Below, in pieces: positions 35,142 through 44,359 of a DNA stretch of 64,000 bases. The notes below the pieces were generated by a model. It ran no database searches and was not told the origin of the DNA. It saw only the letters and a program-made list of their open reading frames with translations. The first letter of the stretch is position 1, and each line of letters begins with the position of its first letter. Origin of the DNA: Muribaculum sp. (lineage in GTDB: Bacteria > Bacteroidota > Bacteroidia > Bacteroidales > Muribaculaceae); contig JAMPAV010000003.1 in NCBI GenBank assembly GCA_023667055.1, forward strand, positions 37,907 to 101,906. The letters run 5' to 3'. The position numbers were made by a program, and so were the translations under genes.

Positions 35142-37037
35142 TTACTTTTTGTTCACCTCATCAAGTAATGCCTTTTTGTAGAGGGAATGGTTGCGTAAGT
35201 CCGGACGTCCGGTTGCAATTCCCTTGCGGTCAACAAGAATATAGAATGGTATTCCGTCAACATTGAATCTTTTGCAGATGTTGTCCCATGTCTCAGAATC
35301 CAATCTGTAATGAATGCCTTTGATATCCGGTATCACGGAAAGATATTTTTCCAAAGGTGATGATTCGTTGGCTATGTATATCCATACTATATCCTCGCTG
35401 CTTAGGTCTCCGCTTTTTTCCGGTTCTGTTGCTTTTATTGCTTGGCGGCAAGGCCCACACCATGTGTTCCATAAATCCACCACGACCACTTTCCCCTTGT
35501 GTTCCCCTATTATAGTTTCAAACACTTTTTCTGCTTCTACATCTGGAATTGGAGTCATTAGCGACGCATCTAACTTCGACAATCTTTCCTTTATTTCTTT
35601 ATCGTGAAGTTCAATTGCCTCGGCATAGAATGGCCTTGAGAATTGATTTCTTGCAGAGTCAAGGTTTTCTTGTGTCAATCTTCCTGCACTTGCTTTGTCA
35701 TATAAATTCTTGAATAGTCCTAAGTCCTTTACTTGCCGGCTTTCCGTTTCAGATTTTGCCAGTCTATCGCTTGTCATGACGTGGATGGAGAAATCTTCCG
35801 AAAGAAGGAGTTGTGGGTCATCAAGCTGCACTATCTCTGCAACCTTTTTGAAGTGCTCTGGTTTCAGAATGGTTTTGATAGCCTTGAATGCCTCTTCACC
35901 TGAGCCCCCGTCGTCTTTAACCTTTAAATATGATAGTGCCTGTATCTGTTCGTAATTCACCATTGCCGTCAAGAGTGTCATTTTGGCATTGTTGATTAGC
36001 ATAATGCTGATCTCGTCAGGTATATTGTCTTCTTTTATTTTATTTACTACATCATTGTATTTCCCAATCACGTAGTCAGTGTATTCATCTCCCGACATGT
36101 CATAGCGTCCGAAATCACGGGTATATATGAAAAGATAATAGTCCTCGTTTTGGGTGTATTCGTTATTTGCTAATCTGTTTATGTAGGAATATTTGCCATT
36201 GTCAATAAATGGAATTTCTTGAATTTTGTCCTTCCCCTCTCGTTGGCGCATTAGAATCTGACCGGAAACTCGGCAATCCGTATAAAGTTCTGTGGTTTCA
36301 CCGGGGGCAAGTAAGATGCTGCCGTAAATGTTGACACCCAAGTTTGTTCTGCCCAGATTCAGTTTTACAGTCCCCGATTGATTGAATGTCAGTGGCTCAC
36401 ATGTTCCGTCTGGTGCTATTTTCAATTCAGGCATGTCGGTGATTTGTCCTGAAAGGGTCTGGAGGGTGTAACTTAGTTTGTTTCCCATTTCCGGATTGTA
36501 ACCGAGGAGATGGATGTTCACTATGGTTGTTCCATTCTCAAATACGGGTTCATAAAAGAAGGGCGCCTTGTTCTCAATAAGTTCGTTGGGCATGTCCGGA
36601 TGTGGTGAAAGATAGTCGGCCTTCCCGGCGAGGTCGATGCCCCATAATTTCCATCCGTCATTCGGTTCCTTGAAATCGATTGTTGTTGTGTTTTCCGGCA
36701 GCGGCTCAAATATCAGGCTGAAGTCGGCTTCGCCTGATTCTGGCATCCAAAAGCGTTTCCCCGGCTCTATGCCGTTACCCCCTTTGAGCTTATAGTCTTT
36801 ACCATCGGCGGAGAGCACTGTTTCCGGTGCAATTGAGATCCAATTTTTAGGACGAAAATTAGCATGAACATTGAGTACTGTTGCCGTATCTGACAATTCC
36901 ACACTTCTGAAATCGATATAAAAAGTATTTGTGGATGCGATGGAGGGATTCTCCACAGTCCTGTTGGCAGCCATCGTGTGCATGCTCATCCCGGCAAGCA
37001 ATCCTAAAATCGCTATAGTTAGTTTATTTCTAATCAT
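35142..37037 (-). CDS. TlpA-like thiol-disulfide protein with large N-terminal region
   Basis: A 631-residue exported protein: signal peptide (LTIAILGLLAGMSMHTMA), a beta-rich N-terminal half without a family I recognise, a helical middle, and a C-terminal thioredoxin fold with VVVDLWNTWCGPCRQAI (CxxC near residue 525) and the cis-Pro region VDGIPFYILVDRKG. Such proteins are abundant in Bacteroidales and act as periplasmic thiol-disulfide reductants, often on c-type cytochromes or unknown partners. It stands alone between the MITE-like repeat and mdh. Confidence 0.85.
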   Translation of the reverse strand: MIRNKLTIAILGLLAGMSMHTMAANRTVENPSIASTNTFYIDFRSVELSDTATVLNVHANFRPKNWISIAPETVLSADGKDYKLKGGNGIEPGKRFWMPESGEADFSLIFEPLPENTTTIDFKEPNDGWKLWGIDLAGKADYLSPHPDMPNELIENKAPFFYEPVFENGTTIVNIHLLGYNPEMGNKLSYTLQTLSGQITDMPELKIAPDGTCEPLTFNQSGTVKLNLGRTNLGVNIYGSILLAPGETTELYTDCRVSGQILMRQREGKDKIQEIPFIDNGKYSYINRLANNEYTQNEDYYLFIYTRDFGRYDMSGDEYTDYVIGKYNDVVNKIKEDNIPDEISIMLINNAKMTLLTAMVNYEQIQALSYLKVKDDGGSGEEAFKAIKTILKPEHFKKVAEIVQLDDPQLLLSEDFSIHVMTSDRLAKSETESRQVKDLGLFKNLYDKASAGRLTQENLDSARNQFSRPFYAEAIELHDKEIKERLSKLDASLMTPIPDVEAEKVFETIIGEHKGKVVVVDLWNTWCGPCRQAIKATEPEKSGDLSSEDIVWIYIANESSPLEKYLSVIPDIKGIHYRLDSETWDNICKRFNVDGIPFYILVDRKGIATGRPDLRNHSLYKKALLDEVNKK

Positions 37038-37075
37038 CTCTTCTTCTCTTTCTTTATCATCTCTTCTACTCTGTC

Positions 37076-37314
37076 TTATAGTATGCGCATAAAGTAATTG
37101 TGCTATTTAATTGCAGAAGCAAATTCCGCATCCATCGGCTTCCATCCGAAATTTCGCTTGCGAAATCAATCGGCGTTGCCAAAACATTGAAATATAAAAA
37201 TCCGCGCCTAATCCGCGCGTCAACCGGCCTTCGTCGGATCAGCGTTTGAGGTCGAAATCATTCCCATCCAATGCAGTAGAAAAAATGCACTTTTATTTTG
37301 TGCTCATACTATAA
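37076..37314. repeat. MITE-like element with 10-bp terminal inverted repeats
   Basis: The element begins TTATAGTATG and ends CATACTATAA, exact complements, and the next ~20 bp of each end are also partly complementary. No ORF of note is inside. The first half is repeated at 14862-14980. From 37315 to 37411 there is only spacer with TCTTAAC repeats. Confidence 0.65.
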
Positions 37315-37411
37315 TTGCTGAAATCATCGGTTTTTCTCCTGTGTAAGTGGGCTTTAAGCCCCTTAATACAATGCTAATTTAGCGACATTGCTCTTAACTC
37401 TTAACTCTTAA

Positions 37412-39382
37412 TCAGAGCTTCGCTCTCTTGCTATCCCAGATCAGATATCCGATAAGGAAGAGGTATGCTACGCATCCGAGTATCTGGGTGGTCTCCATGC
37501 CAAGAGGATTCTGATATTCAAAACCGCAGAATCGTGTGATGGCAGCAAACACACCGAAGAGCGCTCCGCCGGCAATAAGTCCCGATGAAATTAGCGTGCC
37601 TCTGTCGCGACGCGCATCATTCACCTTCTCGTCACCAGAGGAATGGCTTACGTAATATGCTATAGCACCGCCCACAAGCATCGGGGTGTTAAGCGGAAGC
37701 GGAATAAACATGCCGAGGCAGAACGCCAAAGCCGGCACTCCAAGCCAATTGAGGATGCAAGCCAAAATTGCCCCTACCATATACAGTATCCACGGTGTCT
37801 CACCTCCCATCATTAGAGGCTCTATTACCTTCGCCATGGCATTAGCCTGAGGTGCCACGAGGGCGTTGTCGCCCGTGAAACCATACACCTGGTTGAGCAC
37901 CATGATCACACCGCCCACTGTCGCTGCTGAGACAAGGGTGCCGAGGAATTTCCAGCTCTCCTGCTTCTTGGGGGTTGAGCCAAGCCAATAGCCGATCTTC
38001 AGGTCAGTCACAAAACCACCCGCCATGGAGAGGGCAGTACAAACCACACCTCCGATTACCATCGACGCAACGATGCCGCTTGTTCCCTTAAGACCGATTG
38101 CCACGAAAATTGCAGATGCGATAATCAGTGTCATAAGTGTCATGCCCGAAACCGGGTTGCTGCCCACGATTGCTATCGCATTCGCCGCTACTGTGGTGAA
38201 GAGGAAGGCTATCACTACCACTACCAGCCATGCTATCACTGCCTGCCAAAGAGTATGAATCACCCCAAACCAGAAGAAAAGCAATACTGCAATAAGCGCT
38301 ATGGCTATGAAGAATACGATATGCTTCATAGAGATGTCTGTCTGCCAACGTATTTCTTTGGCAGAGGTATTCTTGCCGCCGGAAAGTTCTTTCTTTGCAA
38401 GCCCCACCGCCTGGGTGATGATGCCCCATGACTTGATGATGCCGATTACTCCCGCCATCGCAATGCCACCGATACCTATCATACGTGCATATCCGCTGAA
38501 GATGTCGTTGGGATCCATGGCTTGGAATTCCGGACTGCCGTATGTCCCCATAAGAGGTATTATTATCCACCATACGAATATGGAACCGGCAAAAATCACG
38601 AATGCATATTTAAGTCCCACTATGTAGCCAAGGCCAAGCAAGGCGGCACCGGTGTTGCAGCTCAGCACAAGTTTTGTCTTCTCCATCAAGGCTGTACCCC
38701 ATGAAGATGCAACCGATGTCACAGTCTCAGCCCACCATCCGAATGTTGCTACTATATAGTCATAAATGCCGCCAATCAGTGAGGCTATGATAAGTGTCTT
38801 GGCCTGGCTGCCACCTTCTTCGCCAGAGGCCTGGCTTGAAATAAGCACCTGTGTGGTGGCGGTTGCCTCCGGGAAAGGATATTTGCCGTGCATGTCCTTC
38901 ACGAAATATTTGCGGAAGGGAATGAAGAATAGTATGCCGAGGATACCACCGAGCAGACTGCTCATGAAAATTTGATAGAATTGCACGGTGATGTCGGGAT
39001 ACTTCGCCTGCAATATGAAAAGAGCCGGAAGGGTGAATATGGCACCGGCCACGATTACTCCCGAACAAGCTCCAATCGATTGTATAATTACGTTCTGGCC
39101 CAGGGCATTCTTCTTGCCGAGGAAATTTGATAGTCCCACTGCAATGATGGCAATGGGGATGGCGGCTTCAAACACCTGTCCCACCTTAAGTCCTAAGTAA
39201 GCGGCGGCAGCCGAGAAAATCACAGCCATAAGCAGACCCATTCCTACGGAGTAGGGGGTAGCTTCCGACTGGTCGTGCGCGGGATGCATCACCGGGGCAT
39301 ATTGCTCGTCGGCGGCAAGCTCACGGAAGGCATTTTCCGGAAGCCCTGTCCCTGTCGTCAGGTTTTCTTCTGTCTCTTTCAT
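37412..39382 (-). CDS. OPT-family oligopeptide transporter
   Basis: A 656-residue membrane protein with about 14-16 hydrophobic segments. The opening part (TPYSVGMGLLMAVIFSAAAAY and LGLKVGQVFEAAIPIAI) and GKKNALGQNVIIQSIG match the prokaryotic OPT transporters; further on are FPEATATTQVLISS and NPVSGMTLMTLIIASAIF. These import small peptides or metal-chelate compounds by proton coupling. It is a single-gene unit between repeat-rich spacers. Confidence 0.92.
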   Translation of the reverse strand: MKETEENLTTGTGLPENAFRELAADEQYAPVMHPAHDQSEATPYSVGMGLLMAVIFSAAAAYLGLKVGQVFEAAIPIAIIAVGLSNFLGKKNALGQNVIIQSIGACSGVIVAGAIFTLPALFILQAKYPDITVQFYQIFMSSLLGGILGILFFIPFRKYFVKDMHGKYPFPEATATTQVLISSQASGEEGGSQAKTLIIASLIGGIYDYIVATFGWWAETVTSVASSWGTALMEKTKLVLSCNTGAALLGLGYIVGLKYAFVIFAGSIFVWWIIIPLMGTYGSPEFQAMDPNDIFSGYARMIGIGGIAMAGVIGIIKSWGIITQAVGLAKKELSGGKNTSAKEIRWQTDISMKHIVFFIAIALIAVLLFFWFGVIHTLWQAVIAWLVVVVIAFLFTTVAANAIAIVGSNPVSGMTLMTLIIASAIFVAIGLKGTSGIVASMVIGGVVCTALSMAGGFVTDLKIGYWLGSTPKKQESWKFLGTLVSAATVGGVIMVLNQVYGFTGDNALVAPQANAMAKVIEPLMMGGETPWILYMVGAILACILNWLGVPALAFCLGMFIPLPLNTPMLVGGAIAYYVSHSSGDEKVNDARRDRGTLISSGLIAGGALFGVFAAITRFCGFEYQNPLGMETTQILGCVAYLFLIGYLIWDSKRAKL

Positions 39383-39641
39383 GTCGTTATTGTTATCAGT
39401 TTTCAGTTATCAGTTTTCAGTTATCAGTTTTCAGTTATCAGTTTTCAGTTATCAGTTTCCGTTTCCAGTTGTGAATTTCCGAGTCGCGAAGCCAATTTAA
39501 AATTCAAAATTCAAAATTCAAAATTCTCAAAGTTTCCGAGTCGCGAAGCCAATTCAAAATTCAAAATTCAAAATTCTCAAAGTTTCCGAGTCGCGAAGCC
39601 AATTCCTAACTCCTAATTCCTAATTCCTAATTCCTAATTGA
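39383..39641. repeat. Tandem short-repeat tract upstream of the OPT gene
   Basis: Three repeat types in series: five copies of TCAGTTTTCAGTTA, then about 2.5 copies of a ~50-bp unit containing TTTCCGAGTCGCGAAGCCAA followed by AATTCAAA repeats, then five copies of TCCTAAT. The region lacks a recognisable promoter or ORF. Confidence 0.85.
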
Positions 39642-40697
39642 TTAAAGTTGTCTCTTCACGCTCTCCTCGTGGATAGCGCTCATGATTTTCCCTACAAAAG
39701 GCTTCGGCAATCCAAGTTTTTCGCCGGTCTCTGTCCGGTCTTTCATTATCTTGTCATGCCGCCCGAGTTGCACCACCATCATGTTGTGAGTTTTTTTGTA
39801 CTCACCGATTTTCTTCGACACCTCCATTCTCTTGGCGAGCAGGTCGAGTAGTTCGCTGTCGATGTGGTCAATGTCGCTGCGAAGGGCATCAAGTTCGGGA
39901 GTGCCTGTCGGTTTCTCCCTCACCTTTAGTTCCTTCATCAGTTCCACCATCTCCGAAGGCAGAAGCTGTTGTTTGGCATCGCTCAGGGCGCAAGCCGGAT
40001 TGTTGTGGCTTTCAATCATGAGTCCGTCAAAACCCATGTCGAGGGCATGGCGGCTTAGAGGTGCCACGAGGTCATGCGCACCCGTTATATGGCTTGGGTC
40101 GCATATCACCGGTATGTTGGGGAAGCGGCGGGCAAACTCAAAGGGAAGTGCCCACATGGGCTGGTTGCGGTAAAGATGTTTGCCATAGCTGCTGAATCCT
40201 CTGTGGATTACTCCGATGCGCCTGATTCCGGCATTGTATATTCTGGTGACTGCTCCTATCCAGAGGTCAAGGTCGGGGTTAACCGGATTCTTGATGAGCA
40301 CCGGAATGTCGGCATTCAGTTCCTTAAGTGTGTCTGCAATCTCCTGCATGGCAAAGGGGCTTGCTGTGGTTCTTGCTCCGATCCAGATGATGTCAAGACC
40401 GGCTGCTATTGCGCTTATCACATGGCTCTTGCTTGCCACCTCTGTGCCCACCATCATCCCGGTCTCTTCTTTCACCTTTTTCATCCAGGGAAGACCGGCA
40501 AGTCCCACGCCTTCAAAGCATCCCGGCATGGTACGTGGTTTCCATATTCCGGCACGGAATATTTTCACACCGCCGGCTGCTAATTGGCGGGCGGTGTCGA
40601 GAAGTTGGTTCTCGCTCTCCGCACTGCATGGCCCCGAGATTATGATGGGTTCTTTCATCATCGACTCATCGTCGAAAAGAGGTTTTATATCGTTCAT
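39642..40697 (-). CDS. Bifunctional DAHP synthase / chorismate mutase (type II)
   Basis: A 351-residue fusion. Residues ~15-260 are a type I-beta DAHP synthase (PIIISGPCSAES, IFRAGIWKPRT, GARTTASPFAMQE, ICDPSHITGAHDLV, IESHNNPACALSDAKQQL), the first step of aromatic synthesis. Residues ~268-351 are an AroQ-type chorismate mutase (LDALRSDIDHIDSELLDLLAKRMEVSKKIGEYK). The fusion is standard in Bacteroidales. It follows prephenate dehydratase across an 80-bp repeat spacer, without the aminotransferase and prephenate dehydrogenase genes that often lie between. Confidence 0.93.
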   Translation of the reverse strand: MNDIKPLFDDESMMKEPIIISGPCSAESENQLLDTARQLAAGGVKIFRAGIWKPRTMPGCFEGVGLAGLPWMKKVKEETGMMVGTEVASKSHVISAIAAGLDIIWIGARTTASPFAMQEIADTLKELNADIPVLIKNPVNPDLDLWIGAVTRIYNAGIRRIGVIHRGFSSYGKHLYRNQPMWALPFEFARRFPNIPVICDPSHITGAHDLVAPLSRHALDMGFDGLMIESHNNPACALSDAKQQLLPSEMVELMKELKVREKPTGTPELDALRSDIDHIDSELLDLLAKRMEVSKKIGEYKKTHNMMVVQLGRHDKIMKDRTETGEKLGLPKPFVGKIMSAIHEESVKRQL

Positions 40698-40779
40698 TAA
40701 ATGTTTAGAGTTTAGGGTTTAGGGTTTAGTATATCGGCAGGATAATAATAGGATAAATAAAGTATCAATATTGCCAAGT

Positions 40780-41664
40780 CTAATGTTTGTGCGTTGTGCA
40801 TTGTGCATTGTGCATTTTATTATGTATTGTGCATTGTGCATTGTGCATTTTATAAGCTCCGAGAATGCGGAAGTCGCTGGTGAGCGGTGCTACTGCCGTG
40901 ATTGCCTGTTTGCATCTCTCCTTGTCATCGAATGTGAGGTCGGCATAGAAGCGGTATTCCCATTCGTGTCCTACCACCGGCATTGACTGAAGCATGGAGA
41001 GGTTTATATCATAGAAGGTGAGTATTGTCAGCACTTTGGATAGAGCTCCCTTCTCATGAGGCACTGTAAATGCCACTGATATCTTATCGGCGTCTTCCGG
41101 TTGTGGGGCATCCTTTGGCCCGATAATCAGGAATCGGGTGAAATTCCGGTTGTCGTCCTCTATTCCTTCAGCCAGGACTTCCAGTCCGTAGATTTCGGCG
41201 GCATAAGCCGGGGCTATCGCGGCGCATCCCTTTATATGCTGTTCGGCTATCTTTCTTGCGCAACCTGCAGTGTCGAAATCCTCCACCTTTTTCAGATTGG
41301 GGTAGTGGGAGAGGAAGTCTTTGCATTGGAGCAGGGCCATGTAGTGTGACCTCACCTCATGCAGTTCGGCAATCTTGCTGCCGGGGAGTGCACAAAGAGA
41401 ATGCGATACTCGCAGCTTGCATTCTCCTATCACTTTGCGTCCGCTTTTGCGTATGTATTCGAAATTCTGTAGCAAGGCTCCCGCTATGGTATTCTCGATG
41501 GCCACGGCTGCCATCATCTCCGGATAGTTGGCTAAGGCCACAAACATATCCTCGAATGAATCGAAGGATACTGTATCCAGCGAATCATCAGAAAACCACC
41601 GGTGGGCTGCCACATCGTGGAAACAACCCCTCACGCCCTGAATTCCTACCTTTATATTTGACAT
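40780..41664 (-). CDS. pheA: Prephenate dehydratase
   Basis: Prephenate to phenylpyruvate. From MSNIKVGIQGVRGCFHDVAA the 294-residue protein has the catalytic domain (PEMMAAVAIENTIAGALLQNF, CAAIAPAYAAEIYGL, ...NRNFTRFLII with the TRF motif) and a C-terminal ACT domain (SVAFTVPHEKGALSKVL) for phenylalanine feedback. This start is chosen because the promoter lies just upstream; an ATG 60 bp earlier is outside the transcript. The last ~24 residues after RILGAYK are MHNAQC-type repeats encoded by the GCATTGT tandem tract, so the gene's stop has been overwritten by a repeat. Confidence 0.92.
   Translation of the reverse strand: MSNIKVGIQGVRGCFHDVAAHRWFSDDSLDTVSFDSFEDMFVALANYPEMMAAVAIENTIAGALLQNFEYIRKSGRKVIGECKLRVSHSLCALPGSKIAELHEVRSHYMALLQCKDFLSHYPNLKKVEDFDTAGCARKIAEQHIKGCAAIAPAYAAEIYGLEVLAEGIEDDNRNFTRFLIIGPKDAPQPEDADKISVAFTVPHEKGALSKVLTILTFYDINLSMLQSMPVVGHEWEYRFYADLTFDDKERCKQAITAVAPLTSDFRILGAYKMHNAQCTIHNKMHNAQCTTHKH
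40785..40856. repeat. GTGCATT tandem repeats inside the 3' end of pheA
   Basis: Two blocks of TTGTGCA-type heptamers. They are read as MHNAQCT on the minus strand. The same units occur at ~27184, ~30556 and ~33353. Confidence 0.8.
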
Positions 41665-41691
41665 TGTTGTTGCTATTTCACACATAAATTG

Positions 41692-41699
41692 CAAAGTTA
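41692..41699 (-). promoter_or_regulatory. Promoter -7 box of pheA
   Basis: TAACTTTG on the minus strand, about 28 bp before the chosen pheA ATG. It excludes the further-upstream start. Confidence 0.55.
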
Positions 41700-41793
41700 G
41701 CGAAAATTTTGCAATTTTCGCCAACTTTTCAATATTTTTATGTCAGCTTATCAGTTTTTTGCAAATTTTGCAAACTCGCCGATAAACTAAACC

Positions 41794-42999
41794 CTAAACT
41801 TTTAGTTTGAGTTTTTGATTGGTGATGGCGCAGACACAGGAGTCGGACCAAACATTTTCAGCCGTCTCCACCATGTCGATGATGGTATAGATTGGCAGGA
41901 TGATGCCCATAAGGCTTATGTCGGCCCCGATGCCCGACATAAGCGACAGCGTTAGAAAATAGCATCCCATCGGAACACCGGCATTCCCGACAGCAGATAT
42001 CACCGAAATCAATAACCATACCAGCATTGTCCCTATGGTGAGAGGCATACCATTGTTTTGCATGATGAAAAGAGATGTCCCCAAGATGAAGGCCGCACAC
42101 CCGTTCATATTGACAGTGGTGCAAAGGGGAAGCACAAACCTCGATACCTTCGGATTCACACCTATGCGGTTTTCAGCGCTCTCCATTGTCACGGGTAGGG
42201 TAGCGGCACTGCTCTTCGTGAAGAACGCCATCATGACAGCCGGAAACATGCCGCTGAAAGTCTTTATAGGGTTAAGCCGGGCCGACATGAGAAACAGCGG
42301 AAGCACCAAAAACATCTGCAGGAGATTGCCGGCAATGATGACAATCACATACTTGCCGATAGAGTCGGCCATTACCCCGACACCTGCCTGAGCCACGAGT
42401 TGCGCTGCAAATGCCACGATGCCGAGCGGAAGAATGAAGATAAGCCATCGGATAAGGGTGAAGAGTATGGTCTGTATGCCCGATAGTCCTTCAGTGATTA
42501 CTTCCTTGGCTCTTGATTCCGACATCTGGGATATTGCTATGCCCACTGCAAAGCAAAGCAGCAGAAGCGCAAGCACATTGCCCTCCAAGAGAGGACGCAC
42601 TATATTGTCAGGAATCACCGACATCAGGTGGTCGGTATAAGAAGCCGTTGAGTTCATGGCAGCCGTTGCTTCCTCCGCCTGGATTAGACTCTGCGGCACA
42701 TTGCCCGGTTTCACCACAAGATATAGGGCAAGGGCCACCAATGCCGCAGAGAGTGTGGTCAGCAGGGTATAGGTGATTGTGGTGCGAAATATCTTCTTGA
42801 GCTGTTTGCCGCCGCCGAGCGATGCCAATGTGGTGATGACAGCCAAAACGATGGTGGGCACAGCCAAGAGCCGGAATAGTCGTGTGTAGATTGTAGCAAT
42901 GACATTCATCACCGTATCCACAGTGGGGATATGAAGGAAACCGATGCCGATACCGACGGCCAGTGCCCCCAGCCAGATATATATTTGAGCCTTTTTCAT
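41794..42999 (-). CDS. Sodium:dicarboxylate/glutamate symporter (DAACS family)
   Basis: A 401-residue polytopic protein with the family motifs: FTKSSAATLPVTM (hairpin loop 1, SSAATLP-like), TTVNMNGCAAFI (NMDG-like, here NMNG) and AVGNAGVPMGCY (hairpin loop 2). The Asp in the NMDGT motif is Asn here, and the residue after Gly is Cys, which may alter sodium coupling or substrate choice. The last residues (KLKLKV) derive from an AAACT-type repeat in the spacer. Confidence 0.88.
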   Translation of the reverse strand: MKKAQIYIWLGALAVGIGIGFLHIPTVDTVMNVIATIYTRLFRLLAVPTIVLAVITTLASLGGGKQLKKIFRTTITYTLLTTLSAALVALALYLVVKPGNVPQSLIQAEEATAAMNSTASYTDHLMSVIPDNIVRPLLEGNVLALLLLCFAVGIAISQMSESRAKEVITEGLSGIQTILFTLIRWLIFILPLGIVAFAAQLVAQAGVGVMADSIGKYVIVIIAGNLLQMFLVLPLFLMSARLNPIKTFSGMFPAVMMAFFTKSSAATLPVTMESAENRIGVNPKVSRFVLPLCTTVNMNGCAAFILGTSLFIMQNNGMPLTIGTMLVWLLISVISAVGNAGVPMGCYFLTLSLMSGIGADISLMGIILPIYTIIDMVETAENVWSDSCVCAITNQKLKLKV

Positions 43000-43107
43000 A
43001 GCAATATAGATTTATAGTGTTCGTTTCTCTTAATAACACTCAATCCCTCATTCAGGTTTTGTAGAAATTCTTTTTGTCTCACCGCTGTCGGGGCCTAAAA
43101 GTTTGTA

Positions 43108-43155
43108 CAAAAAAATACGCTTTGTGGGTCAGTGATTGTTGACTCGCAAAGCGTA
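43108..43155 (-). terminator. Intrinsic terminator at the edge of repeat copy A
   Basis: On the minus strand TACGCTTTG...GAGTCA pairs with TGACC...CAAAGCGTA, followed by seven T. It would end minus-strand transcription coming from the repeat region. Confidence 0.6.
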
Positions 43156-43159
43156 TAGG

Positions 43160-44305
43160 GATATATTTGATTGATTTATCCATAGAAAAAGTGAAATCCC
43201 CAAGACCTTTCTTGGGGCGGGTATAGGACGGCGAATACGGTCATGTCGCGGTCGTCAGGGTCGATACCCGGGAGTCTGCCGGCTAAAGTCGTAGTCGTAC
43301 TCCTCCGGCATATAGCCGGAACAGGGGGAGTCAGACTCTTCCGTGGTCGATCTGATGTGAGGGCTGGACAATGCTCACGGCCCCAAGTGGCCGCGACACA
43401 GAATAAGATATCTCTGCTATTGGAGACCTCGCACTATATGCGAGGCACATTAACAGATATCACAGCAAATCTTGCCATAGCTCAATACCGATACGAGATC
43501 GGAGGGGTGGATATGACGCGGCAGGATCCTGATGTTGGGCGCGTGTGGGCCACAGGCACACCAGGATGAAGAAAAAGCTGAGACCAGTCACGGACACGAA
43601 GGGTTTTCCTCCAGGATCTCGCCTTGCGGCAAGAAGCATGCGCTCTAAAATTAGCAACATAGTTCTGCGGCTCAGACAGCAGGTTGTGGCAGTATGTCAT
43701 TGTACTCGGTTTCGGGATTCAGGACCCCCCCGATCCCCTACCACAAGGAGGGGAGTCGAACGCGGTGATCGAGCTAAGGCTCTCACTCGATAGACAGGGG
43801 TGATTCAGATCACGACATGCAGTGGGCAACGTGTGGGCCTCGGTACTGCAAGAGGAAACAGTGTCGAGAATGTTTTCAACGTCTTCATCGTTGTCATCGT
43901 TGTCAACGATTCTTTTGAGGATTTTCGGGCTGAAGACCTCACGCTCACTCAAAACGGCTGGCGAATGGGGAGTGGAGCTGAAGCTCAGATTCTACCTCAA
44001 AACTGCGCAATTAGAGGCGTCTCATACGCCTTTGGACCCTTGATGCGTATGAATCGTGGATTGATTCTTGGTTTGTTTCCAGGTGCAAAGTTACTGCTAA
44101 AAAATGTGGGCTGCCCCTTATCCATGTAAGAATTCAACTTTCGCAGGCGAAAGTTGAGGTTTAGGGTTTAGTGTTTAAGGTTTAATCTATCGGTAAGGGC
44201 TTATGTAAGCCCAAAGTCTGAAAATTTTAGAGGGTATAGGGTTAAAGAGAGGAATGAAAATGAAAATTTTTGACGAGCGGGTTTAAAACCGGGAGAAAAA
44301 GCAAG
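43160..44305. repeat. Long intergenic repeat, copy A
   Basis: This ~1.1-kb stretch has no convincing gene. Its first ~380 bp and last ~215 bp align with copy B (51770-52358); 43538-44090 is extra in A. It contains stable hairpins such as CCTCGCACTATATGCGAGG and CGGCCCCAAGTGGCCG. On the minus strand a broken frame begins MPEEYDYDFSRQTPG, possibly a relic of a gene. The unit CTCACTCAAAACGGCT near 43945 recurs in the other copies. From 44306 to 44359 is plain spacer. Confidence 0.75.
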
Positions 44306-44359
44306 CAATATATATTGCTTATAACTAACGCTTTGTAGATTTAATTGTAAAGGAATGAG

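Noticed and set aside
39383..39641. CRISPR array
   Set aside because: The repeats are contiguous short tandems without unique spacers of constant length, and no cas gene is nearby.
43482..43952. Several 60- to 80-codon ORFs inside repeat copy A
   Set aside because: They overlap hairpin-rich repeat DNA, are not preserved in copies B and C, and have no recognisable domains.
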